A stretch of 64,000 nucleotides of DNA, from positions 1,426,001-1,490,000 of the forward strand of contig JAVHNS010000002.1 of assembly GCA_036872755.1 (NCBI GenBank). Direction: 5' to 3'. Within the stretch, counting starts at the first letter, position 1. Every line of letters begins with the position of its first letter. Of this stretch, positions 31,986 to 42,801 are shown one piece after another. Origin of the DNA: Orbilia blumenaviensis. Taxonomy: Eukaryota; Ascomycota; Orbiliomycetes; Orbiliales; Orbiliaceae. The translations under genes were made by a program, and so were the position numbers. The notes beneath the pieces are model-generated. The model did no database searches. It was given only the letters and a program-made list of their open reading frames with translations, and was not told where the DNA came from.

Positions 31986-34900
31986 CTAGACGCCGGTCTT
32001 ATCGGTGAAGTAGACGTCGACTTGAGGCTCTGAAGATGGTTCGCCATCCTATTCACACACACAAGAAAAAAGAAACCATCATAATCCAGTTAGCCAGAAA
32101 TGATCATGATCATATGATATCGCGTTCTTCCAAGAGTTTCTCCAAGAAAGACAGAAAAAAGCAAGCAATGGGAATCTTGAGGCGCACCTTTCGGTTTCTG
32201 TTCCATTCCGCTTGATCGCGATATTCAGATTGTTTAACGTGGATAAAATTCCGGACATCTACAAAAAGCATTCGAAGAAAAGCCCTCATTAAAAGGGATA
32301 TTATAATAATTTAGCCATCATGTTCGTTTTCGTTCGTGGTTTTTTTTTTGTTTCATTAAGGGAAAGGAAGGGGGGACGTCCGAACAATGGCTATGATGAT
32401 GATGACAATGATGATGATGATAGTCTACAGAAACCACTCAAAAGCAAAATAATGCGGAAACAAGGTGGGGAGGTAAGGGAATGCAATGTAAAGAATAAAA
32501 ACCCCATCCGTCTACAATCATAACAAGATCGACAACGTGAAATAAAAACGAAGGTCGAAGGTAACCTATTCAAAGTATGCTCGCCTTCAAAAAGCCTGCC
32601 AAAAGGAAGAATTTTGGTCAAAAAAAAACGGCTCTACTCAACGCATCCCATGCAAGGGACACATGCACTCCACTCTCTCTCAGGAAGAACAACTTACAAG
32701 ACCGTGCGATTTATCATCATCATCATTACCATTAGGACGTTTTAGGACCGGGGGGTACTGACATGTCCAGTCAATGACTCATCTTCTTTGTTATCATCCT
32801 CTTCACCTTTTCTGCTCACCTCTCGTTCCCTTTCATCGTTTTGATGCAGGATCTCTTCCAGCATGTCGCACCTTGATTTGTGAGCCTCCGCTTCGCTCAA
32901 AGCTCGAGAATGACCAGCCTTGGATTCCGCAAGTTCCACCTTCAACTTGCTGATCTCTTCATGGAGGCTGTTGACTTGATTGTTAAGATCTGACTTTGCT
33001 TCCGCCCGTCCAACAGCGGCATTGGCAGCATCACCCAACCTCTGGGTCAAAGTATTAATCGTAGCTTCGTGAGACTCCACAGCAGCACGGGATGCCGCAA
33101 GGTTCTTCTCGGCATCCTTAACCCTAGTTTCCAGCTGCGTGGTTTCATCCATCAATCCTCGAACCTGTTCCTTATACATCTTCGACATCTCTTGCATGTC
33201 CAACGCATTGGCTTCGGCAGCCTTGTCGAGCTGCTTCTTCGCTACAGAGAGACTAGCTGAGATATCGGATTCGCTCTTTTTAGCGGCATCAGCTTCAGCC
33301 TTCGAGCTTTCAACAGCTTTCTGGAGTTCAGCCACCAAGGCATTGAGCGATTCGATCGCTTTCGTCTGCTTTTCGGCCTCTGCGGTCCATGTAGCCTTCT
33401 CAGCATTGTATCTAGCTGTCAGAGCATCCAATTCAGATGTATCGGCAGGCTGTTCTTGGAGCTCCCGGAGCGACTTCTCGGCAGCCTCTCGGGCTATCGA
33501 TTCCCTTTCAAGCTCTGCGGTTAATCCTTCAACAGCAGCCTTGTGTTCCTCCTCCTTTGCTGAAAAGATTTCCTGGTGCTCTGCCGTCAACTTGGTGATT
33601 TCATCAGCATGTTTTTTATGTGTCGCGACCGTTTCCTCGGAGTATTCCGCAAAGACTTTCTTGCTATCTTCAAGTTGTTTCTTGAGCTCATCATTATTGC
33701 TTTCCAGTTTGGCGACCAATGACTCTCGGTCGGCAAGCAAAGACTCCTTGTCGGACAGAGTTTGGCGGAATCTTGTTGCCGTAGCTTCATGTTCGCTTTG
33801 AACATCACCTAATGCCTTTGCGTTATCAGCACGGAGGGCTTCGATCTCCTTAATCCTTTCAGCCAAAGCGGCTTGGACGTCGTCAATCTTAGCGCTTAGC
33901 TTGTCACGCTCCTCGCGGTGAAGGTCACTCTTGTCCTAATTTGCACGATATTGTTAGATTAGGATTGGCGATATTCATGTGGATTAGAAAGGTTCCTACC
34001 GATTCGCCCTGAGTCAGTGCCTCAATGGTTTTCTTCAGTGCCTCGACTTCGTCGGCGCTCTGTTGCTTAACTTCTGCAAGAGTTGTTTGCAAATCCTGGT
34101 TTTGCTGGGCAAGCTCTTCCGAAGCCTTGCGATCGCCGGCAGCAGTTTCAGACTGATCCTGAAGAGACTTGAGCTCGGCCTCTTGAGCCTTCTGTTTTTC
34201 CTCGTGCTCAGAGACAAGGGACTCTATTTTGGTCTTGTGTTCCGCCTCCAAATCCCCAGCTTTCTTATTTGCAGCATCAAGCTCACTAGCATGCGAAGTC
34301 TTAAGGCCTTCAATCTGGGCCCGAAGGTTATCTAGTTCCTCCAGCTGGGCCTCGCTCTTCTCGGCGAGAGCTCTCTTTTCTTCAGTATGAGCAACGAGGT
34401 GTTGGCTAAGCTCGGCCTCGTGGGCTGACTTGAGTTCGGCAATTTCAGACTGTCGAGTCTCCAAGTCACCCTTCGATTGAGTAGCGTTGCTTTCGAGTTC
34501 TGCAACAGCTGATTTTAGCTTCTCAGCAGCTTCTTGATTCTCCTTCGAAATAGCTTTCTCCGCCTCCAACTCAGCGCCCAGCTTTGAGACTTCGTCTGCG
34601 AGCTTCTTGATACTCTCTTCAGAAAGCTTTCCCTGGGCCTCGAGATCAGCCAAAACCGTCTCTCTAGCTTTGAGGTCGGCTAAGGCCTTCTCATGGGCAG
34701 CAGTCGCTTCTTGGTGCTTCACTTCCACCTCTTCTAGAGCCTTTTTAAGAGTTTTGACCTCAGCCTCAAGAGCCTCGAGTTTCGATTGAGCCTCAAGTTT
34801 TTCGGCTTCGGCAGCTTGTAATTTAGTTTCAAGCTCAACTAATTGCTCTTTCCCACTCCCCTCAGATGCAGCAAATTCCGTCAAAGCCTATTCAATCAGC

Positions 34901-36463
34901 GAGTTAGCAGTTGCTAGGCCCTTTACCCAGTGTTGGACAGCTTAAGTACCTTTGAGTGACTGGCGCTGAGTTGCGCCTTTTCCTCCTCGTGCTTCGACCT
35001 TGCAGCTTCTAATTCAGTTTTCGCGGCCTTCAATTCTTCCTCCGCAGCGCTATATTTCTTCGAAAGTTCATTTCGTTCCTTCGCATAAGAATCCCTTTCA
35101 CTCTTGAAACTATCCTCTCGGCTTTTCGAGGAGCTGAGTTCTTGTTGGTGAGCCAAAGTAGCCTCTTTCAATTTAGCGTCGTATTCGGCCTTCAATTTCG
35201 CAGACTCAGCTTGGTAGCTGGCCAGTTTTGTGTTGACTTCATCGTACTCCTGCTGCAGTGTTGCTTTCTACAAGAAAACGTTAGTTCAACATCCTATGAC
35301 GCCTCAGAGGCGTTAAAAGAACTTACGGCATTGTTGGATTCCTCCAATTGAGCTGTTAGCTCCTGAACTCTGGTGTCATTGGCTGTTGTATCGCTGGAGC
35401 CCTTGGATTCGAGCTCGGCTTTCTCTTGCTTGGCGGCCTCAACCTCGGATTCTAGTTTCGTTTTCTCCTCCTGAATCTGTGTTTTCTCCTCTTCTATCTT
35501 AGCAATGATCTCGTCCTTCTGCTTGCCTGCACTTTCAATTTCGCCAGCCAATCGCTCCTTTTCGCTTTCCAGCTCGGAAATTGTCGTCTGAAGCTTCTCA
35601 ATTTCCTCATCCTTTTCTTTGAGAAGCGAGCTGTAGTCAATACCGTTAGCGGCTGGAGCATCGGGTTTCGGACTAAGTCGGGAGGATGCAGGGGTAGATG
35701 GAATTGTATCTAAGCGAGATTTCGGAGCAGCTTTGGTAGGAGTGCCAGTAACAGCGGAGACACGACGGCTAGCTGATGTGACAGATGAAGTGGCGGGAAC
35801 TGAAGTCGTCGAAGTACCTGCCCTTGTCCGCGGTGCTGCTGAAGATGGACTAGAGTTCAAAGCAGCAGCAGAGGACTTTCTTGCCAACGAGCCTCCCGCA
35901 GCGGGGGTGACGCTGATAGAAGAAGTTCGACGGTTAGCAGCGGAGGTATCGGCAGATGAAGTGCCTGGTCGAGATGTACTAGGACGTGTAGAAGTCGTTG
36001 TAGGTCCAGAAGTGCCGGTTCGCGTCAAGCCCGGACCAACTCCAGATCCGACAGGGCGTTTCGTAGTAGCAGAAGCACCTGCCACACCAACGGTGCTCGT
36101 TCGCGATGATGAAGACGTCCCTGAAGTAGAACCAGGGAGCGGTTTCTTCGCACCGACGGTAGAGGCCCCAGCACGTGCCGGAGGTTTCGACAAGCCACTG
36201 GAGCTAGTACCGGTGGTGGAGGTTTTACTGGCAGCTCCGACGGTCGACGGTTTCTTTGTCAACGTTCCACCGGGCGGCCGCTTAGGCGCGCCGCTAATGG
36301 GACGCTTATTGGTAGTAGTCTTGCCAGACGAGCCGGAGACAACGCTGGTATCCGTCTCTCGACCGGATTCGGTAGCGGATAGATTTGCATCGGTCATACT
36401 TGCTGATTCTTCAGGGTCTGGAGTAGATGAGCTGAGAGGTAGATCTGTAGTCGTGTCTGCCAT
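31986..36463 (-). CDS. Long coiled-coil protein with Ser/Thr-rich basic N-terminus
   Basis: Exons 36463-35327, 35267-34950, 34887-34000, 33935-32807, 32258-32188 and 32048-31986; about 1201 residues. Residues 1-310 are Ser/Thr/Pro/Lys-rich and disordered. The rest is heptad-rich Lys/Glu/Ala/Leu coiled coil for some 800 residues. The short C-terminus (DVRNFIHVKQSEYRDQAEWNR) looks conserved and lies in the two small last exons. The architecture suits a cytoskeletal, spindle-pole or septal scaffold, often annotated in fungi as M-protein-repeat-like, but I cannot assign a named gene. The 548-nt fourth intron and its GTGAAG donor are uncertain. If it is not spliced, the frame ends at 32742 with a different tail. 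The long antisense frame at 35733-36488 is a composition shadow. Confidence 0.82.
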
Positions 36464-39400
36464 TGTAGTGGAGTTTTTTAAGGTTTGATGATTGATTGAT
36501 GGATTGATCGATCGGTTTCGGGGTGTTAAAAGGTATCGCCTCAGCTCGGAGTGCTGATCGATTGGGAGAATTTGCACGGCTCCGAGGAGGTTTGTTATGT
36601 TACAGACTGGAGATCTGATCAATCGACGCAATCAATGGCCCGTCAAACACCTAGCTGAGCAAAGCACTAGTAGTCCAGAGCAGAGTACTAGTCCAGAGTA
36701 GCTGGGAGAGCAGTCTAGAACAGGACCCAGGGAAAGGACACCAAAAAAGACACTGGCTGGGTAGGTATGTATGTACTATGCAATGCGGGCCCCGGGCAAG
36801 GGAGATCTGGAACCAGTCAGTTTCGAGGCGGCCCTGAGGTATTTAGCTTTATGCTGCCAGAGATAAACCAGCGGACCTACAGTGCACAAGTTTATTAAGG
36901 ATGAGACGGTATATAAACCACGCGGAACCCAAGCGAGATCAGAGCAACCTGGAATCTGCAATCTGTAACCTGTAAACTCACAACTTGCAACAGGGGGAGA
37001 AAAAAGGGAAGAAAAAAGGCGGAAAAAATGATAAGGGAATGCAAAAAGCTAAGGGAATCGTCGCCGTCGAAAGGCCTAAGAGGAACTAAGGAACTCAGGC
37101 TCAGAATACAGCCGTCGCGTCGGAAGGGACTATTAATAGGATAGGAATGAAGGGCAAGAAGGGGGCCGCGAGGAACGAGGAATAGGAGAGCCCGACTTCC
37201 CAAAACGAGAGTTTGGTGTTGAGGTGGAGTCGTGATACATGTCCTTGGGATTCTCTATTGCCCTAATCAAACCAGTTTCCGCCCCTATGCAGCTTTTAAT
37301 TGGCTACTCTCCACATTGCTTGGCCTGCACTCAAGACCTGCATCATGTGCAGCTACATCTAGCTAGCTACTTGGTAACTAGCTCGCTAGTACCGTCTGGG
37401 TGTCTTGATGCTCGTACCTACGTCTACGTGCAGGTCCGTACATGTCTGTAAGTATGTATGTACATGTGCGTATGAGTAGTGTGCTAGGTACGTATCGATA
37501 CCTATCATCATGATCACCAGTCGCCAAATCCGTCGAGCTTCCCCCTTGAGTTAACGTTTTTGTGCTGCGATCGATCAAATCGAGTCCATGTTTTTTTTGC
37601 GCATCCGGAAGCTTAACCTTATCCCTGGATTTCGATGCTCGATGCTCAACAATCTCGTCACACGAAAGGAAAAAAGCAATTCATGTTGATGAAAATATGT
37701 TACCTGCAGTACAGCTGTACATACACCGCGGTGGCTAGCTATCGCGGGCTGGCCAGCATACCTTTCTTTTACAAGATAAGGGATGGAAAATATTCCAGTA
37801 TCTTATCATCAGGTACCTTGAATGCATTCATGTTTGACAGCGAAAGCCGGGAATGTCAAAGAGCTCTGGAGTCCAGGATCATTCAAGGGTTCACATGAAC
37901 ACGGCACGTCGACAGCTTAACGGGAAAGCCTCAGAGCAAATCGATCCTGGTGACCTCGAGCATCTGTATCGAATTTTCGAGAGAAAATTTTTTTTTCATT
38001 TTTCTCCAGTAGAATCGTCAGGAAGGTGTTTTGTTGCGGGCGCCGGACTCCGTTTTACTATTGGCCACAACGTCCGATATCGCGACCGAATATATATATA
38101 ACAGAATGAACTCCAGAACAAATCTGTCGGCTGATACATATGAGAATATGTGCAGATTATCTTGCCCGTTCGTGGATTACCAAGCCAATGGACCTAGCTG
38201 GAAGCATTTGCGACTAACATGTGCAGCTTATGTTCTCACTCTCATTCGGAGAGATTCGCATTAATCTATTAATTATAGAAGGCTAAGAAATTGCAATTGC
38301 GCAAGGCAAGGGCAACACAGCGGGCCAACCCGTGCATAGAACCAGTCTGATATATGTAGCAATACTGATACAGCACCGGCTCAGCTAACACATTACTATA
38401 AAACTATAGCTAGTGAGCCCCGACATTTACCACCGCAAGGCCGAATTAACATTGTAGAAGGTTAATGCATGCGCTTTTAAAGTTTTTGAAATTTCGAATT
38501 TTACCAGTCAACCAATCAAAGCCAAATAGACGACATCTAAGTCATGGCCAGCATACTTAATATGCCATGAGCCTGCCGTGACGCTACTATAGACTGTAAA
38601 TTTATACCAGTGCTACCGGCTTCAACCATAAAACAGGCTGGAATGACTTTCTCGCGCTTAGTATCAAGTACCAAAAGCCGTCCGCATTCAAGTATTCTTT
38701 TTCAGCAACTACAATCGCATTAAACTGAATAGGTAATCCTCCCATGCCTGGCACTATTCGCGCCTTCTGACCAAATATTTAAAGCAGGCTCGAAGGCAGT
38801 CAGACAAATATCGATAAGCATACCTTCTTTTATACTATATTAAGATAATTGATATTCTCCTGATCTGACACCAGTTCCTCGACCCACTAGCTGACGCCAT
38901 ATATCTCGCGATATTAGGTGCCCCGTTGATCCATTCGCTTATCATAAAACGTGCCATTGCCGGTCAAACCGTGGCCAGGCCCATGCGCTTCCCGCGAGGA
39001 TGACGCATCATGTCAGAGATCTAGACCCAGATCCCTCCGTCGCCTTCACAATCGTCAAGGCCAGGGCTGATGTGCTACCAGAACAAAACAACTCAAAACT
39101 AAAATTAAAAATCCTTTTTAAAGAAAATCGGATCCGCTGCTATAATACTATATAATATTAGCAGTTTCAGGTAGAATACTCGTTACCGATATATTGAAGG
39201 CAGCACAGCGGGAAGTTCTTAGTCTCAACCATGGGTCGGACCATTGTGGAGTTTTCGAGAAATAGAACAAACTCTCGATCCTGGTCGTATGCTCAGACAA
39301 CTTGCTGTGTTCTGGAAGCGATAGTGTTACAAAAATCCTCGATTGCAAACAACATGAGGGGAAAGATCTTATAATTAAAGAACTGTCTACATTTATGAGG

Positions 39401-40430
39401 ATTATCTGTGGATACTCCACTGACCCAAATGCGTACCTCCTTACCTAGTAATAATGCACTTTCATAATATAGGCGTCCCAAATATAGCCTTCGTAGCTGT
39501 CATGCATGTCATTTTTTCGATTCCAGAATCACAAAATAGGTCCCAATCGGCTCGTCCCGACCAAACCTAAGCAGCCGAAAGTGAAGTTCCCAATCCGTCC
39601 ACAAAAACCCCCATCTCAACACTTCAACACATAAAATACCACAAAGTTGTACAAACCTCTCCACCAAGCCTCCCAAAACGAACGTCGATGTCTCAACATC
39701 ACAATGCGACCACCCCAAACACTAAAACCGCCAACGTGACGGCTGTAACACCAGTTACAGACTCCTACACACCACGATGGGACCATTTACTTTCCATCTT
39801 CAGCCATTCTTTACCCCACCATATACTGTAATTGACATAATATCCTTTTAAGCTTTTGGTCCTCATGGGTCAGGGAAAGATATTTTGAAGACTCAGTTTT
39901 CTTTGGGAAATCAAGTTGCCTCGAAGGATCTCGTTTCAACCTGAACAATTATCATAACAACAGCATTATAATTACGGATAACACATGAAGTAGTCATTAT
40001 AGCCCCCCGGCCGTATATAATATTAGGTCGTGGCCCTCCGAATCTATCGACTTTAATTTCTCCGAATTGTCGGACTTTGCTTGTTCCCTGGTAATTTTAA
40101 TCTTGCATATGCATATGCTTAGCATTTCTTTGCAACCCCCTCGGCATCGATAGATCTACTGGTACTGGATCTACACCCGCATTCTTCTTCTCCTCCTTTG
40201 AACGAGTAGTCTCGTCTAAGCTTTCATTATCAATTTTTAATTTCTAATTCTCTTGACGTTTGGTAAGTCGCTATATCATAACCTATCACACCCAACGGAT
40301 GCTCAGATATATACTAACAGGAACAAGAGGTTGAATCTACGAAACAAGCGCAGGCGCTCGTACTACGGAGTCTTCACGATATATCTCATCATTAATCAGA
40401 ATAATATAATAAAAACCCCTACCAAACACA
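36464..40430. other. Long AT-rich gene-free region
   Basis: About 4 kb. The first kb has promoter-like character with TAGCTA and TAGGTA words (to about 37500). The middle (38300-39750) has broken minus-strand open stretches that may be a decayed gene. A 47-codon ATG frame at 39688-39831 on the plus strand was noted but has no support beyond being open. Confidence 0.45.
40263..40320 (+). other. Probable 5' UTR intron of the orphan gene
   Basis: GTAAGT donor and ATACTAACAG acceptor, 58 nt, in an ATG-poor leader ahead of the start at 40431. The branch A lies very close to the acceptor, which is a weakness. Confidence 0.4.
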
Positions 40431-40889
40431 ATGGACTACAAATCCAATACTCCGAAGTTGCCCCAGCCACAGCTGATATTCCACCAAAGAACCACTCCGT
40501 CTCCACCTAGAGGTCGGACACTCTGTGCTGGCGCTCAAGCCCGCATAAGGGCTTTGAAGGAAGAAATGGCCACCTTGGAAGGAGCACCGGGTCTTCGAGA
40601 GTTATACTCCAGAATAATCAGGGACTATGAAACGGGGAAGATAATATGGCGGAAGGGCGAAGGGTATGTGTATGATACGGGAACGTATGCGTGTTTGGGG
40701 CGGCACAGCGAGGTTTCGTCCGAGGTTTTAAGAAATCCGTCGACATGGACTGAGTTTGTAAGTTTAATATTAGTGTCTACAAATACGGGATTGTTTACTA
40801 ATGATTATCCAAAAATACAGTGTAGCGATGAACCTATTGTTCAGTTCATGCACGAGCAGGGTGCTAAAATAGGTCTTGGGAAGCTCTAG
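40431..40889 (+). CDS. Orphan small protein (131 or 152 residues)
   Basis: Exons 40431-40757 and 40821-40889. The intron has GTAAGT, an ACTAAT branch site and TACAG, is 63 nt and free of stops, so the unspliced frame is also open and adds 21 residues. The spliced product joins TWTEF to CSDEPIVQFMHEQG. The N-terminus is Pro/Gln-rich. The centre is a charged helix (ARIRALKEEMATLEG) followed by LYSRIIRDYETGKIIW. There is no signal peptide, membrane segment or family I recognise. Support is the leader with its own probable intron, the good splice signals and non-random amino-acid composition. A lineage-restricted protein is likely. Confidence 0.6.
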   Translation: MDYKSNTPKLPQPQLIFHQRTTPSPPRGRTLCAGAQARIRALKEEMATLEGAPGLRELYSRIIRDYETGKIIWRKGEGYVYDTGTYACLGRHSEVSSEVLRNPSTWTEFVSLILVSTNTGLFTNDYPKIQCSDEPIVQFMHEQGAKIGLGKL

Positions 40890-42801
40890 ATAGGTCCGAG
40901 CTAGGATGGCGGTGGAGGAGATATAGTATACATATGCGCTCTCCAATTTCTGGTTTCTTGGTACATAATTGTTACTTGCGTTAATGTTTCCTATAAAACT
41001 CTAGACTTGTATATTTTACACTTGTTTTTCTTCCTTTTCTTCTTCCCTTTTTTGCGATATAGACATATATAGACAGGTTATGGAGGAGTTCGGGTTCGGA
41101 CGAATAGAATACATATATTGGGTTGGCATTGGCATTCTTTATACATTAAACCTCTAAATCGCAAAATGGAGTAACTTACGACGTTGACTGGCCAACTTCA
41201 CACTCTCACACCAAGCAAGCAAGCAGTCAGTCACATGACAATTTTGACCTTCAAAAGGCACCAGCCATCCTGAGCCACCCTGGAACCTTTAAGCCGCCTT
41301 GGATCTTCAAGGTGTCTTAGACCTTCAAGGTGTCTTGGACCTTCAAGGTGTCTTGGGACTTCTACACCGACTTGTACATGCGCCCAGGGCGGCTTGACTC
41401 CCAAAGACGACTTGAGCCTCGAAGTTGACTTATATCTTCAAAGCTGACTTGAACTGCCACCCTCTTTTCGCATCCAAATTGATCATGTGACTGCATCTGA
41501 TCCCCTACCCAGGAACGTGTATCTCTGCCGCCAGGACATTCACTATAGATCATTCACCTTGTAGGCTAAAATGGCCATCCATGTATACGGGGGTCACCTT
41601 GGAAATTGGCTCACGAGGCCAGCGATCCACAGGCGAAATATCCGTCAACAATGTACCCAATTACCTGTTTTTGCTTGAGCGCTAAAGCGTATACTGAGGA
41701 CCTGGTACCTAGTAGTTGTATATATACTACGAAAGTACCAAAACCTCATATGGAGTTTTCCATAGATACCTAGGTAGGTACTTAACATTATGAACTCGCT
41801 TATCACACAATACTCAAGTCACTACAAACCGCCAAAGCATGAACTATGTTAAAATGTCCAATATCTTCATCATTAGGTACTACCTATATCTTATAACGCC
41901 ATGATATGCACGAGATATGAAGAAAATAGAGGAACTTAAGAAAAAGAGGATAGTTAGAGGGAATACTATATGGTATTCCATTGTTTTAGGTCCCTTGACG
42001 TCTTCGGCCTTCATCGCCTTGATAAATAAATAGATAAAAAATAAATAAAAGAAGAAAAAGTATATCGCTGATATCATCATGAAAGGTAAAATGTTAGAAA
42101 AAGGATAAGCAAAAAACTCCTGACCAGGTTGAGTGGAGATCCAAGCGGAGTCGGTTAGTTAATCAATAGTAGCTACAATAACAGAACCGGGCGTATCAAA
42201 AAACATCGAAATAAGGATAAAGAAACGCGCTTCGGGGTACGTAATAACAAAATCGATCAAGTGCGGCGAAGAAGGAAGGAGGCGTATCAACTAAGAAAGG
42301 GAAAGACGGAACTAGTTAAGAACACAATTTAATTCTTCGCCGTTAAGGATATCTTTTGAAGCATGAAGAAAGCGAGAAAAGGAAGGTTGCGCCGATGAAA
42401 AGGTGCTGCCGTATAATCATTTCCCCGAAAACTTGGCTCTAGGAATACACCTGGCCCCGAGATTAGGAATACACTGGGCGGGATGGGACCAAGAAAGAAT
42501 TAAGCTGAACAGAGAAAGAAAAGGATACTATGAGGTGGAAAAGTCAAAAATGTAAGTAGTAAGCAGACACAACTATACAAACCCTTTGAACTGTTCCGGT
42601 CTTATAATTGAGACAGCGAGAAAAGGAATTTCCGAAAAAGAACAATGACCCATCCGTTTTTGAACACAAACCAATCGTCGCTGAAAGAAATATTGCTCAT
42701 AAAATGAAAACAAAAACAAAGACAAAATGACGGCGAATACCCCAGATATATATAGAAGGGAAAAAAAAAAAAAAACCACCGTAAGAGAATATTACACTTC
42801 C
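40890..42801. other. Convergent intergenic region with an 18-bp tandem repeat
   Basis: About 1.9 kb between the orphan gene and atg13. It contains the minisatellite at 41298-41351 with decayed flanking copies, a TACCTAGGTA-type cluster near 41700-41780, and the A-rich atg13 3' UTR. No gene was supported. Confidence 0.5.
41298..41351. repeat. 18-bp tandem repeat, three near-identical copies
   Basis: Unit CTTGGACCTTCAAGGTGT at 41298, 41316 and 41334, with one or two differences per copy and degraded CTTC/GACTTG-containing units on both sides (about 41240-41450). The core ACCTTCAAGGT is itself palindromic. Confidence 0.75.

Noticed and set aside
35733..36488. 251-codon open frame on the plus strand
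   Set aside because: Antisense to the Ser/Thr-rich exon of the coiled-coil gene. Stop-free because of codon composition.
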